DNA of 64,000 nucleotides from Pithys albifrons albifrons (GCF_047495875.1 NC_092497.1:67006992-67070991), one strand, 5' to 3'; numbered from the stretch's first letter, positions 1 through 12,574 are shown. Translations and numbers: made by a program. The notes: generated from the letters alone by a model not told the origin.

Positions 1-2839
1 AGCTTCTAGAATTTAGCCAATTTTACAAAAAGCTTAGAATATTTAACAAAGAGCTTCCCATTTATATGACTGGAAATTATGTACATAAATCTTTAAAAAT
101 GAAGCATTTAAGCTTTGAGGTATCATATATCTTTGCAAAACTTGTGGCAGAAATAAAGGATGACCTTTGTACTGAGAATGCATGGTAAATGACTGTGAAA
201 ACAGGAAATTAAATTTATAAAGAAAATTGGCTTTTTCAGACATAACTTATTCAGATAATTTTGAAAATCCCAGCTTAGTTTAAGAGTGCATTTTTCCATT
301 ATGTACTGTTAAAATCTGTTTGATGTTTTATTACAGACTAACTGTAAGATATTTTTATACCCCCCCAAACCCATTGATTTTTCATCAGTTTCTCATATAA
401 AGTTAATCTTCATGATGTGCTAAATCCTCCCTGTATTAATAAAAACCAAACAATATCAGAAAAGAAACAGAGCCTTGATTCTCTAGTTTAATTACTGAAA
501 TGTTTGATTTTCAATGCCTCAGTGCTTTTCCTTTGTACTTAACCAAAAGTAAGATTAGCACTCCATGTATTGCAGAATTTAAATTCTACATTTCCTTCCC
601 CCTCTCAGGAAAAAAGATGATACTTGGAAATCAGGATTGCTGCCACCATCTTTAGATATTTGTTTTCATCTTAGCTTACCATTAGAAAAAACTATTCAAG
701 TGGGAAATCATTTGCTAGTTTCCTTGTTGAAGGAACAATTTTACAATTGTTTAGTAGATATTTTATTGTTGTGTATGTGTATGCTACAATAATAAACTTG
801 AACTGTAGCAAATTAATTGCATTTAACACAAGAAGGTATTTCCATTAACTACTTTTCTAGGTATACAATTTTAAAATGATTCAAGACAAAAACATTTGGT
901 AAAGTTATTTGGTTATTGTGGACCACACAAAAAGATGTGGTGCCTTTCTCTGCTGCAGTTGACGAATAAGCAAAAGACATCCTTTGATTCATGTAGCCAA
1001 CTCTGAAAATGTCAAGCTGTTGATCACAAATGTTTTAGTATAATAAGGCTTTCTGTGTCCTAGAAAATATAAATGTTTATTGTTGTACAATAAACCAGCA
1101 GTGTCAATTTTAGGACTATTGAAAAAACAAAGAAAGATTAATGCTTGCCAAACAGAAAAGTCTAAAACTGACAGACTTGGATGAGGTGGGGGATGCTTTT
1201 TTACAAGCTTTTGAGAGGGTAGCTTAAGCAACAGTGAATAAACAAGAATTAAAAACTTCAGAAAATGCTTGAGAACACCCATTAAAAGGCCTTTAAAAGC
1301 CTCATGATTTAGACCTTGATCTGCCTGATAACTGAGATTATAGTAATCGTGTTCATTCCTTGTGAGTAATTTTTATTATTTTTTCTAACTGAAATAAAAA
1401 AGAATAAAATCAGAAATTGGGACATTCTGAGTTTAACTTAACTACTGTTTTCCAAAGAAATGGAACCTGGCATTCTTGCTATCTGTTGGTGGTCTTTGGG
1501 CAGAATAAACCCACAAACTCAGATCCTGCTAAAGGTATGAAATGTATGATTGGCTATGCATTTTCTGGATCCAGCAGCTAAAACGAGGACACAGAATTAT
1601 TGTAATGTTGTATTAGAGATGATAATCTGACTGTCGTATCAAAAGAAGGCATTGCTAAAGAGCATTAGTTAAAAAAAGTCAGACAGTCTGCTTTCCAGTC
1701 CCTTCAGGAATAAGCTAGTGAAGAGTTTTTATAGGCATGGGACAAAAGAGCTTTTCTGTGCTTTAACCTATTTAAAATACCTAAAATAAAGTCTTCCACT
1801 TATCTTCCTCATGTTTCTTCTGTTGCATTAGCAATTAAAAGGGATATATTTTGAGTGGTGGCATGACAGTTTTACAAAGCCTGGGAAGGGAGACAAAGGA
1901 TACTACTCATACAGAAAAAATACAGTGGAGGGGGGACAGGAGAAAGGAATGGGAAAAGGGTGTTTCACCCTCTGAAAATACATTGTAAAGCCCCTGGTAT
2001 TTAACCCAAGACCTGGATTTGATGTGAGAGTTTTTTTTGGCATGAATGCAAACTGCTATGGATAATATCTTCAAGTTTGATTTTATTTTTTTTTAATTGT
2101 AGGCAAGGAAGATAGCTTTCTTTCTTCCTCTTTCTCTGCTTCTCTGTGAAGCTGAGCAACACATTTCCTTTCTTGCATGTAAATGAAACATTAGTATTAA
2201 TCCCCTGGTGTTTTGATGCCTGGAGGCATATTTTCAGATTTCACTACTTCATCTAGTGTTGTATTGTAAGTAATTGACTGTGGCAAGAAGTCAATGCTCA
2301 TATTGCAGAAAGGGACAATGGCACCACTGTTGCAAGTGTTTTGCCTTTCAGATTAATTATTTTATTTTTGATTAAAATAACATTGCAGTGAGAAAAATAG
2401 GTAAAACTAGCTTTTATATTGTAATATCAACAGTCAGAAAACTATATATAAAATACAAAAATATTTTCCTTTCATTTATTATGTGATCAGGATCTCAATA
2501 TGCGGTTTTGTGTACTGTCCAACCCTGAGCAACAGCCCTGCCCTAAGGTTGTGCAGGAGAAAGGTAAGCCTGAATTCAACCTCAAGGTGACTGAATCAAG
2601 TATCCCACAAGATGAAGGAGATTGGACCCTTGGCTTTGCTTGGGGCAGAAAGAAGAACCCTCCTGCTTAAGTGACCTTGCATGAGATACAACACACTATG
2701 TTTGGAGAATGAAGACCATGTGAATAACAGACTAGATCCAGGAAAAGATGACAATGCAAGTTTATTGCAATCACACACTTGCATAAGAACTGGTGCCACC
2801 ATAAAAGCTTAGAATTTATTAGTATTTGAAGATTCCTTA
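1..2839. other. single-copy AT-rich DNA, no gene seen
   Basis: No exon-like frame, RNA gene or recognisable transposon is visible. The two longest minus-strand open frames (66 and 97 codons) have no recognisable motifs and are expected by chance in DNA this AT-rich. Short homopolymer runs are present. The last 350 bases (from about 2490) could be a decayed 5' extension of the CR1 that follows, but I cannot align them with confidence. Confidence 0.6.
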
Positions 2840-3330
2840 CTGAGAGGCACTAAAGAACTCATTTCCCATCCAGAGAATTTCTCTAGTGAAATTAGCTGCC
2901 TGTCAGGAGCTTGCATTAGTGATGTCACTGACATGCTGTCAGGGGTTGGGCTTCCTACAGTTCTCACTGATTTTAGTATTCCATGTGGGGTATAATGATA
3001 ACTGTGATCAGTCAATTTAGAACTATCAAAAAATATATGATTCCTTGGAGCAAAGTTAAGAAGATCAGAAGCACAGGTAGTGTTCCTCTCTACTCTTCCA
3101 GTTAGAGGAAGGAAGGAGTTCAAGAAGGAAGAGAAAAATTGAGCACATGGATGCCTTGTTAACTGGCTGGTACCATACTTAAAGTTTTGTCTTCTATGAT
3201 CATGCATTTACCTTTGAGAAAATGAGTCTGCTGGGAGCTGATGGGATTCACCAGACTCAGTAGAAACAGACAGTCTTCACTGACAAGCTTACTAGATGTA
3301 CAAGGAGAACTTTAAACTGAATTTAGTGAG
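2840..3330 (+). pseudogene. CR1 LINE ORF1 remnant, SGNH-esterase domain
   Basis: Conceptual translation on the plus strand, with stops and frame changes, gives pieces typical of the C-terminal half of CR1 ORF1, an SGNH hydrolase-like (esterase) domain. HVGYNDN near 2982-3002 matches the block-III GxND motif (usually GTND). A later stretch reads LLTGWY...FVFYDHAFTFEKMSLLGADGIH near 3150-3250, and GADGIH fits block V, which carries the catalytic Asp and His. In intact CR1 the protein binds RNA and helps retrotransposition. This copy is dead: several in-frame stops are present. ORF2 remnants follow directly downstream in the normal CR1 order, which supports the call. The 5' limit is uncertain. 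Confidence 0.7.
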
Positions 3331-3429
3331 GGAACAGGAAGGGGTTTTCAGTAATAGAGTGCAGGAGCTGCTGATGTCTTAGAAACCCACAGGTTTACTC
3401 TTGTAAAATACCTCAGAGAAGTTAGGGCT

Positions 3430-5058
3430 TGCTCCTCTAAAAATGTGAAGGGCTTCTATACTAATGCACATATCATGGGTGACAAGAAAGAGGAGCTGGA
3501 AACCATTGTGCTGCTAGAAATCTATGATCAAAACTCTATTACTGAAACCTGGTGGGATGAATCATATGACTGAAGCACTGCTGTAAACTATTTAGAAGGG
3601 ACAGGCAAGGAAGGAAGTGTGAGGTGGCTTGCCCTCTATATAAAAGTAGGGATTGACTGTGGAGAGCTGTCTTTGATGAAAGGGTTGAAATCTTATGGGT
3701 AAAAATTAAGGGCCAAGACAACAAAGGAAACTTCATGGCTGGTGTATGCTACACACTGAGCTCAACAGGAGTATGTTGATGAAGGATTCTTAATTTAGCT
3801 ACAGGAAGTACCACATATGCAGTCTCCAATCCTGCTGGGGGCCCTCAGTTATCATGAAAACTGCTGGAAGAGTGGCACAGAAAGGTGTGAGCACTGCAGA
3901 ACATTTTCAGAGTGCATTGAGGATAGTTTCTTAATCCAGAAGATAGGCAGTCCAACCAGAGAAGAAGTTTATCAACCTGGACACAATACTTAGAGATGTC
4001 AAGATTACAAGCAGCCTAGCCTAACCTGTAGTGATCACCAGGTGTAACTCACAGTCTTGAGAGATATGGGTCAAGACCTTGAATTTTAGGAAAGTGAATT
4101 TTAGGAGACTGAAGTTAGGAAATTACACTACAGGACCATGGAGAAAATCCTCAGAGATAAAGGAGCAGAACAGACCTGGAAGCTCATTAAGGATTTTTTT
4201 TTCTTAGAGTACAGAAGACCTCAATTGTATGAGGTAGCAAGCAAGGAGTGCAGGAGATCAGAATGACTTAGTAAGGACTTCCTGGTCAAACTGAAGCATA
4301 AGAAGGAAATGCAGAGGCCTTTTGAAACCAGGGATATGTATCCTAGGAAGAACAGGTTTATAGGGATGGGATCAGGAAAGGTATGGCCCTGTCAGAGATG
4401 AATTTGGCAGGCGATGTGAAGAATAACCAGAAGGATTTCAAGAGGCTTGTTAATCAGAAAAGGAATATTAATGAAAATGCACACACCCCAAACCATCTCT
4501 GATAAATGCAGGGAAATAGTAAGAACCATCATGGATTAGATTGAGGTTCTGATAAGGGATTTTTGACTCAGTCATTGTCACCTAGTAATCACCCTTTCCA
4601 CATCTCTCAAGCCTCTAAACCTCAAGGCAAGTACTAGAAGAGTGAAGTCCCTTCCACCATAACAGCTTTGAAACAACTGAGGGACCTGGGTCCATAGGGT
4701 CAAACAAGATGCATCCAAGGTTCCTGGTGGAACTGTCAGATATAGTTTTTAAGCAACTGTACATCATATTTCAAAAATCTAGTCTGTTGGGTGAAGTGGA
4801 GAAAAGGGAATATTGTACCCATTTTTAAAACTGGTAAAAAGAGGGAGCCTAGGAATTACTGATTAGTCATTTTCATCTCCATGCCCAGCATGATCATGGA
4901 ACTAGACTTCTGGAAAGCATGTTGAAACATATGGAAGGTTATGAAGGTTACTAGAGACAGCCAATAGCTTCATCAACAGCTTATCATGCCTGAATAATCT
5001 AATGACCTTCTATGATGGACTGACTGCATCAGTGAACAAAGCGAAGGCAACTTAATGT
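3430..5058 (+). pseudogene. CR1 LINE ORF2 remnant (endonuclease and RT N-part)
   Basis: Translated pieces match CR1 ORF2 in order. The endonuclease part shows ITETWWDESYD near 3537-3572, then a degraded FRRDRQG-like and ALYIK segment. FSECIEDSFL near 3908 and a CSDH motif near 4030 follow. The reverse-transcriptase N-part shows NIVPIFKTGKKREPRNY near 4810-4860 and a VTRDSQ...LHQQL block near 4950-4985. Many stops and frameshifts show an old copy. The reading stops at about 5058, where a minus-strand CR1 begins, and resumes at about 7241 with the next RT block. One element was therefore split by a later insertion. The intact protein would nick DNA and reverse-transcribe CR1 RNA. Confidence 0.8.
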
Positions 5059-5337
5059 CATAGAATCATAGAATAGCTTGGGTTGGAAGGGTCATTAAAG
5101 ATCATCTAGTTTCAACACCTCTGCCATGGGCAGGGAACCTTTCACTAGACCAAACTACTGTGAGCTTTGAACACTTTCAGGGGTGGGACAACCACAACTT
5201 CTCCAGGCAGCCTCAGAGTAAAGAATTTCTTCCCAATATCTGGTTAGGTCACTCCAAAGGCTTCTCTTTTCCAAGCTGAGCAATCTCAATTCTCTCAGCC
5301 TTTCTTCATAGGAGAGGCACTCTATAGCAGATAATAA
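5059..5337 (-). mobile_element. CR1 LINE 3' UTR, minus strand, proximal part
   Basis: The plus strand begins CATAGAATCATAGAATAG, the reverse complement of the avian CR1 3' terminal repeat. It continues through the usual 3' UTR blocks (TTGGAAGGGTCATTAAAGAT, CCAGGCAGCCTC, TTTCTTCATAGGAGAGGC). The homology ends between about 5325 and 5337 and resumes near 7136, so an element lies inside it. It is inserted in the opposite orientation in the older plus-strand CR1. Confidence 0.88.
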
Positions 5338-5755
5338 TGTGGAGGATCAAAGGACATCACATGATGAACCATTATGGTTTTAGGTAGAATGCCATTTATT
5401 GATATACTGCAAGTGGTTTATATAGGGTCAAAGCTGCGTGCTAATTGGCTATAGTAATTTTCACACCATAAAGCAACATTTCTTATTGGTTATAGTCCAT
5501 AACTCACAAGTCCAGTGTTTTGATAAAACATCCTAATGGTTCCCAGGTGAATCTCAAGAGTCCTGTGAGAAACTTTCCAGAGTTCTTGTGTGAAAGTCTG
5601 GGGAGTTAGTGTGAACTCCTGGGGAGTGATTTCTTCTTTACCACTCATCAGCAGCTGTGCCTTTGTTTATACTTTGCTGGTAGCTGCTTCAATCTCACAG
5701 GGTCCATACAGTCTTGATCACTCCCATGGTCATTTTCTATAAGAAATTCCTCTAC
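5338..5755 (-). mobile_element. LTR of an endogenous-retrovirus-like element
   Basis: A 418-bp block has near-perfect inverted ends: TGTGGAGGA at the left on the plus strand, and TGTAGAGGA read from the right on the minus strand. Read on the minus strand it has TATATAAA at about 5411-5418 and AATAAA about 25 bases later, the order of promoter and polyadenylation signal expected in a short-R LTR. Next to its inner edge, the minus strand carries a purine-rich run (GAGAGATGGAG, about 5758-5770) that fits a polypurine tract. This would make it the 3' LTR. I could not find a matching 5' LTR before 7135. No coding capacity is visible. Confidence 0.6.
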
Positions 5756-7135
5756 AGTGCTCCATCTCTCTAATCATCATTGTGTTTATCACATGTAAGT
5801 GGGCATAAATGCAAAGATTTCTTGTCCCGCCTGCAGTAATATATTTTTATTGGCTATAGGTGTTCCCAGAATATCAAAGCCTTTTAAAGCCATCAAGTCT
5901 GCCCACATCTCACTGAAAGAAACCCTTCACTAGACAGATTCACTGTGTTGCGCAGAACTTTTGATACTCTGATATGGGGACTGCCCTTATTAGCAAGAGA
6001 GAACCTTCTCCATAAAGTTCGCTTATAAGGTCTATCACTGCCAGCACCAGAAACAAAATGAACTCAATCTAGCAGGTCCTGAATTAACTTTTGTTAATAC
6101 AAGTATGTGACAATTACTATGGGTTTTATGTTACCGTGCTAACGTTTAACTGCATGGTTGCATTTAGCCAATAACAACACCCCCAAAACCAGAAACACAC
6201 TCCAACAAACAGCACAACAATCTAAGCCTCAGTACAAAACTCTGGCAATTCCCCCTTCCATGACAGGCCAATTTACAAAGACTAGGACAAAATCTAAACA
6301 CACTCATTAACACAAAGCAAAAAGAAAGAATATAGCTGATTCCTACTACCACACACTTTAACTCACCAAGATAAGAAACCGCACACTTTAAAACAAACTG
6401 CTAACAATAAGTCAGCAATTAAGTGCAGTTTAACAAAACAAAACAGTGGATATAAAGTAATATATGTATTAATATATGTAATATATACATGTATATATAT
6501 ATACACACACATATATACACTCAGTACGTTATGAAGTGTAGGAAAAATTAGTATCAAAGGAGAAAAGCATAATTAGTAAATGAGGTATCTGATGAGGTAA
6601 AGGTGAAAGATGCTAATCTATAAGACATAAAGGCATAAAGCATATAAGGTATAGGGTGTAAGGCAAGGTACAAGGTACAAGGTATAAGATATATAGTATA
6701 GAAAAACAGAATAAATTGTTGCTCACCCCTGGAGTGTCCAAAGGAGTGGAGGAGGTAGGGTGGCTCCTTGGTTACCTCCACAGAGATGATGGAACATTTC
6801 CCCTGGTTTTGCTTATGTCCAATCTCTTTTCATAATTTTTTCTTAGTCAGTTTGAGTGATTATAATCAATAATAATTTTTGGGGTGTTAGACAGATGGCA
6901 TAGGCCTAAGGGTTGGCTCCCTGTGTCCCCACAGGATGTTGCAAAAAAAGGCCATGCTATTTCCGTAACATACCATTCTTCAGGAATCCTAGCAGTCTGT
7001 CTTGAAAACTTTTGGGAAGCTACTGGAGTCTCTTTGTCCCTTCTTGTGTAATCCATTATCTTCTGTCAATGGTTTCTGGGAATACCCTCACTGGATGCTG
7101 AGGTGTTTTCCATAACCAATCAGGCCTTGAATGGG
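5756..7135 (-). mobile_element. unclassified insert, probable retroviral internal remnant
   Basis: This block lies between the LTR-like segment and the point where the split CR1 resumes. TCTAT occurs at 5321-5325 and again at 7136-7140, at the two edges of the CR1 interruption. That fits a 5-bp target duplication, although it sits 12 bases outside the LTR end I prefer. Minus-strand frames of 60-75 codons occur but no gag, pol or env motif is recognisable. The block includes an AT/AC dinucleotide-rich stretch at about 6451-6520. A non-LTR origin for part of it is possible. Confidence 0.4.
6451..6520. repeat. (TA)n/(CA)n-rich microsatellite
   Basis: Alternating AT runs (TAATATATGTA, ATGTATATATATATAC) pass into a short ACACACAC run. 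It is imperfect, about 70 bases, and lies inside the unclassified insert. Confidence 0.7.
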
Positions 7136-7240
7136 TCTATCATCCCACAGTGGTCCTCTCTGGACTCACTCAGACAGGTGAATGTACTTCTTGTACTGAA
7201 GACCCCAGAGCTGGATGAAATAAATACTTCATGCAGAGAC
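7136..7240 (-). mobile_element. CR1 LINE 3' UTR, minus strand, distal part
   Basis: The blocks GTGGTCCTCTCTGGACTC, TTCTTGTACTGAAGACC and CCCAGAGCTGGATG are the CR1 3' UTR sequence expected after the part that ends at about 5337. The element is 5'-truncated at about 7240, where the plus-strand CR1 RT frame resumes. Confidence 0.75.
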
Positions 7241-7560
7241 AATGGATACCTGGACTTCTGTAAGGCTTTTGATTAATGTCCTACCTAACATTCTTGCCAT
7301 TAATTTAGAGACATACGCATTTGATGGTTGGATTATTCGATGGGGAGCAAGCTGACAGGATTGTGGCAACCAGAGTTTCAGTCAACAGTTTATGAGTTTT
7401 ATATGCTAAGGATTATGAGGAAACCTTGAAGAATCAGAGCTGAAGAGTGGACATTAATTTTTGGGGAGACTATGTTGAGACTCCAAGTGAAGAGAGCTTC
7501 CTCTGAGTCTGTCCTTGCTGAGGGATGAGGAAAAAATATTTTCCTTAAAACTAGTAACCA
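7241..7560 (+). pseudogene. CR1 LINE ORF2 remnant, RT palm block
   Basis: The translation gives YLDFCKAFD followed, with stops and small indels, by a WLDYSMGSKLTG-like piece. These correspond to the CR1 RT segments that normally read (Y/F)LDFSKAFD and a W..WI..WL block. They follow directly on the block that ended at 5058, so this is the downstream half of the split plus-strand CR1. Homology fades after about 7400 and the 3' limit is uncertain. Confidence 0.7.
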
Positions 7561-9113
7561 TCTGAGACTGAATCAAGCTTAGAAACTTGAATACTTTGGA
7601 TTTTGTAGCTGTGTCAACAACCTAAAATATACTCAATTCAGATAAGGCACACAGAAATTTTGTTAGCAAGTATCTTTGATTCTGCAAAAGAAAAGTAATA
7701 TGCAGATTTTCAGAAGCTGAAGGAGATCTTTAAAAGTAGAGGAAGCAGAAAAATCAGATATGTTTCCTTCATGTCTTCCTGACCCATATCAGGTTTTTAT
7801 TTCAAACTCAGAGATGCCAAAGCTCTCAAAAAAGTTGTTGCATATTTAAACATTTTACACACACTGAAAAATTAAACTTTTTTTATTAGACTTCGTTTAG
7901 GAAGAGGGTTTTTTTAATTGTTATTTGTTTAAAAGTAGTTTGCTTTTAATTTGACTTGAGGCAGAAGATAATAAATATTCAGGACAGTTAGTACATTAGA
8001 GTTAACAATTAAGACAGAGATCTTCAAATGAGGTATTCTCAGATATGTCTAACTAATTCAACTTGGTTTAATCCATATATTCTCTTAAAATTAACAAGGC
8101 AGAGGTAATAGTCTCAAACCATGTAACTTGACCCCTGCACTTTATGGGCTTCAAAGAAAAACTAGTCTATTAAAATGAATCAAAAGAAAAAGATTCAACT
8201 TCTTATACAATAATGTGCTGTGGCTTGTGCTCACTTCTCTGACCTAAGCAAATATACCAGCAGGCAAAGATTATGTATCATGTTCACTGTCTTAATGAAT
8301 GAAATGTGCTTAGGAAAAAACACAAAAAGATTAGACTCTGTTCCGAGGAATGTCACCTTTGTAACTGTACAGGAAAACCACAAATTAGGTATAGCCTTGA
8401 TACTTCCTCCTCTAAATAAAAATCTTAGGAGTTGTATTTCTGATAATTAGTTCTATTGCCGTGCTTCCCACAATATTTTCATTTATATGCTCTGTGTTTT
8501 CTCTCAGCACTTATATTCCGCAGTACTTTCTACATAGACTACAACTGTCTTTGGAGAACTCATTTCTCAGGACAAAATTTAATTTTGTTGCTTTTTTGTA
8601 CAATTACTTATGTGTAATTTATGTCTGTTTTCTGTCTTGACTCATTAACAATTCATTCCAAACTAATAGAGAGTTTTAAGTGTCTCCTTCATTTGTGCAC
8701 AAAGGTGATTTAAGATTTTAAACTGGGTTAATTTTGAAACCAAATCTCAGTTTCTTTTAGTTCTTCCAATCTTTAGTTCAAATCTTTTAGTTTTGTTCAG
8801 AAATTGAAAAGATCTGCTATTTCAGTTTATAGTCAATGTAATGCTACATTCATTGGTCTTTCACTTACCCGTGGCATGAGTGAAATAATTTGTGAATTCA
8901 GGTAAGCTTAAAGAAAGAATCCTGCCAAAACCCTATTTCCCATTTAACTTCTCCAAAGTTTATCTCAGAGACAGTGGAAGATAGTGAAAAAATCAGATTG
9001 CTTTGAAGAATGCAGATTATTTGGCTTTATTAAAGAAGGAATAAGGTGGTGGTTTTGATTTTGTTTTTGGTGTATGGTAGTTTTTTTGCTTGCATGTGTT
9101 GTGGTGATTGGAT
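7561..9113. other. single-copy AT-rich DNA, nothing recognised
   Basis: I see no transposon, RNA gene or coding exon here. A 76-codon plus-strand open frame at 8220-8450 has no motif and no gene context. Confidence 0.55.
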
Positions 9114-9183
9114 CTTTTTTGTTGTTGTTGTTTTTATTGTGTTTTGTTTTGATTTGTTTTGTTTGTTTGTTTGTTTGTTTTTT
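9114..9183 (+). repeat. (GTT)n/(GTTT)n low-complexity tract
   Basis: GTT units pass into GTTTT and then five or six GTTT units, ending in a T run. On the minus strand it is an A-rich CAAA repeat. No target duplication or retroelement body was found beside it. Confidence 0.8.
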
Positions 9184-12100
9184 AATCCAATGACTACTAC
9201 CTAAGGATATCTAACTTCAGAAAACAAAAAAGAAAACACTGAAGAAATCATAGTAAAGGCAGAAGGGACAAAAAGATGGGATAAGCCATTTTCAGAGACA
9301 ACAGATACACTAAACATTATAAGCAAAAGCAGTCAGGAGGCAAGCCTAATGAATGAAAGTAAAAAGTATGTACATGGTCTATGCCAAAACAAATGGTTAT
9401 TTAAATTAACCTGATAACACAGATATTACATTATTGAACAACTTATTGGAAGAATAACATTGCTTTCCTTACAGCATTGACATGTTTCTATGTTTTCAGA
9501 GAAATTTGATGGATATTCTAATGCAAGGTCATTTGCCTACACCTTCCCTGCTCTTTCATAATTCCACTACCAGAAGACTCTTAAAAGCTGTTGATCTGAT
9601 AACTACCCTTCTCTTAGTAGTTTTTTACAGTACAAATGTCTTCTGTAGGAAAAAATGTGATGTGTCATGTATCAGGGAGCAAATATATTAATCTTCTCCT
9701 ATCCTAATGAAATACTTTTGATGAAAATTGAATTCAATACGTAATATTTTTTTCCTAAGTTGCAGACATCAGAAAATATTCCATTCATACAGGCTAGTAG
9801 GGTGTCTATGATGATAAAGTAACCTGGAAAACCTCTTTTCTCTCTAAGAGGCTCGCTGTGGCACAGAGCAAAAATGATGAGCCTTTTTCCTTTTCTGTAC
9901 TCATTCTTACCTCTGATATGTCCTGTCAAAAGCACTGGTTGATATGGCTTCACTGATTTAGGTAACAAAGAGTAACAAAAAAGAAAATGCAACTAAAACC
10001 ACAATCCCAGACAGTATAAAAGTAGATGTCATGGTGGTTCAGTGCTCCAGCTTTTCTCCACTAGTAATTTGTGTTGACATTTGTACTAGGTCACATATGC
10101 AATAAGTTTAGTTCTTAATTTAATCTTCAGTGAACATTTGTCTATATCACAAAATCAGAATACATTTTTGCATGACTGATAATCTATACTTATGAGAGTC
10201 CTAGGACCAGAAAAAGAAGGCTTCACAGATTGGAAATGGAATGCACTGGTAGAGCTGTGCAAGAAAACTTCTATAACACACATGGGATTGTGCTTGCCAT
10301 TTGTGTTCTGTGATTATGTGAGGATCAAATGCAGACTATAGTACTGCTACCCCCCTCAGGCTTCTCTGATAAAGAACTAGTTGCATACATCTGTTAATTT
10401 TATTGTCTATGATTGCATCTCTGCCAATGGCTTTCAATATGAGTGTTTTTCTGCAGAGAGTCATTGGAGTCTGGAAGAAGTATAATCTGTTTCATAAGAT
10501 ATCCATACAGTTTTCAGAAAAAAATATTTACAGTTTATTCTTTATTAGCATTGTCATCATTGAAATGACATAAATAAGATTCAGTCAGTTTTGACCTTTG
10601 AATCAGATTTTCAGTTCACGAGAACAAAAACATGAATATTCAGTTGTGGGCAGATGATGAAATAAAAATAGACCCAGAAAACATTGGTTTTAAAGTGAGT
10701 AATATTAGTTAATGTCAAGTATCATAATTTGAGGGGTAATCCTAGGTTTGTTATTTATTTTACTTTATTGCTATTTTTCCTTTTCAGGCACATTATATAG
10801 TAAGATTGCAGTTTGTTATATTTTTAGTGTATCATTGCACATAAACTGTGTATCTTTTGCAATGAATAGTAGCAAGTCATACTCAGAATCCAGTAGAAAG
10901 TTGTTACATGAAGTTAGTTTAAAAAATTTTCAAGATGAAAAAATATTTCTCCGTCTATATTGCATATGTTGTACAGATAAAAAAAATATAAATCACAGCA
11001 ATTTTTATATTGCATTGACTACAAATGCTTTTTAACGGCTTTCACTAGCTACCTCATTTAGAATAAGTGTTTTCTATGTTTTAGAATACATATTCTATAT
11101 TTTCAGACTGCCACCACTGTTCTACAGATGACAATAATGCAGTTAGTTCTTCCATGAGGACTGTGATATCACTTCATTCCATATCAATTCTGGTAAAAAA
11201 TTAATTTTTAAACTAGCTCTTGTTCTTATTGCAGACTCATAATATGTCAACACAGGAAACTGTTTAATACGATGGAAAAGGGAATGTTTTACCAAGATAG
11301 GTTTTTATTTCTGTTTTTTTCTGATATGTGACAAATCCACAAGTTGATATGCAATCTACAATGATTTACAAAGCACCTCATAATACTTAAGAATTGTATA
11401 AATGGTGCTGGGTTGTCTCACAATGATTTACTGCAATTTGTCATATTTTGGAAGTCTTCCAAAGTAGACTGGTGACATATACTAAAGAGCTTTCAATGAA
11501 ATCTGAAATGGTTCATTTGCTATGTCAACTGGAAGGCATGAAGTGATATCTGAAAATCAGCTTAAGATTTATTAACATGATTGAAAATATCCCTTAATGA
11601 TAAATTGGCACACTGCATAGGCAACATTGTCATTAAGGAAGACAAGGAAATTATTTCATCACATTTTGAAATTATTCATATAATTTTGCATTTGTAATAA
11701 TGTTGCTAGTGAAATCTATCACTGTAAAATGCAATTGCAGAGGAGCAAAGGGCTGCTGTCAACATCAACATTGGTGAGCAATATACTGAAAGGGATAGAT
11801 ATTGTATATATATGCATTAGTAATGCTGAAAAGGTACAGCTGAAAGCAAATTTTTTTTCAGAAATCACAATTATCACTTTCTAAAATCACTTGTAAAAAA
11901 ATGTGCAACAACATTTAAAGCCAAGTATCTTATCTTTAAAAGTGGTTATGTTGCAGCCATGCAGGATTTTGTCTATAGGAATAAATGTTCTGCAATGAAT
12001 TCAAAGAAAGGTCATTGTTGTCAAGCTTTGCACTTTTTTAAAGCATTATTCAATTAAAATAGTATCTAAATTCATTTAATCAGTGTCATATATAAGTTAC

Positions 12101-12481
12101 CTAATTTTTTTATGCTAATAGGAATTTGTTTTTATCACAAAATCCATATTTTTTATGTTTAAGTCAAAACAATATTTGGGAAAAAAATCTTTTTCTTTGA
12201 TGCACAAGATTCCTTTTACAGTCAAAAATTTTATTTATAAACCGTTATCCTTTTAACTTTCCATAAAAAGTTGCGAATTTCTTTCCTAAGGTTTATTATT
12301 TATTTTAATTTTCTTACACTACAACAGGCCTTGATTTGAATTTCTTCATGGTAAAGAAAACATGCTGTGAATAGATGAACAATTCATGAAAACAAACAAA
12401 ATATCTAGGGCACTTTCTGGAGCATGTAGAGCCAAGGTGTCTCTTTTACCAGTCCCCTCCAAAACATGCTTCCTTTTAATC

Positions 12482-12482
<1 letters not shown>
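9184..12482. other. single-copy AT-rich DNA, nothing recognised
   Basis: The open frames here (up to 97 codons at 9699-9992, minus strand) have no motif, no splice context and AT-driven composition. No transposon family was recognised. Confidence 0.55.

Positions 12483-12574
<92 letters not shown>
12483..12574. repeat. (ATT)n microsatellite, about 30 perfect units
   Basis: There are 92 uninterrupted bases of TTA/ATT repeat, flanked by CTTTTAATCTT on the left and a C run on the right. Open frames coding for runs of Ile or Asn across it are artefacts of the triplet repeat. Its length and purity predict high mutability. Confidence 0.97.

Noticed and set aside
6863..6876. ATAATAA as a 7-bp target duplication pairing with 5331-5337
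   Set aside because: The local sequence is simple AT repeat, the right-hand edge does not match the LTR start, and CR1 does not resume there but near 7136.
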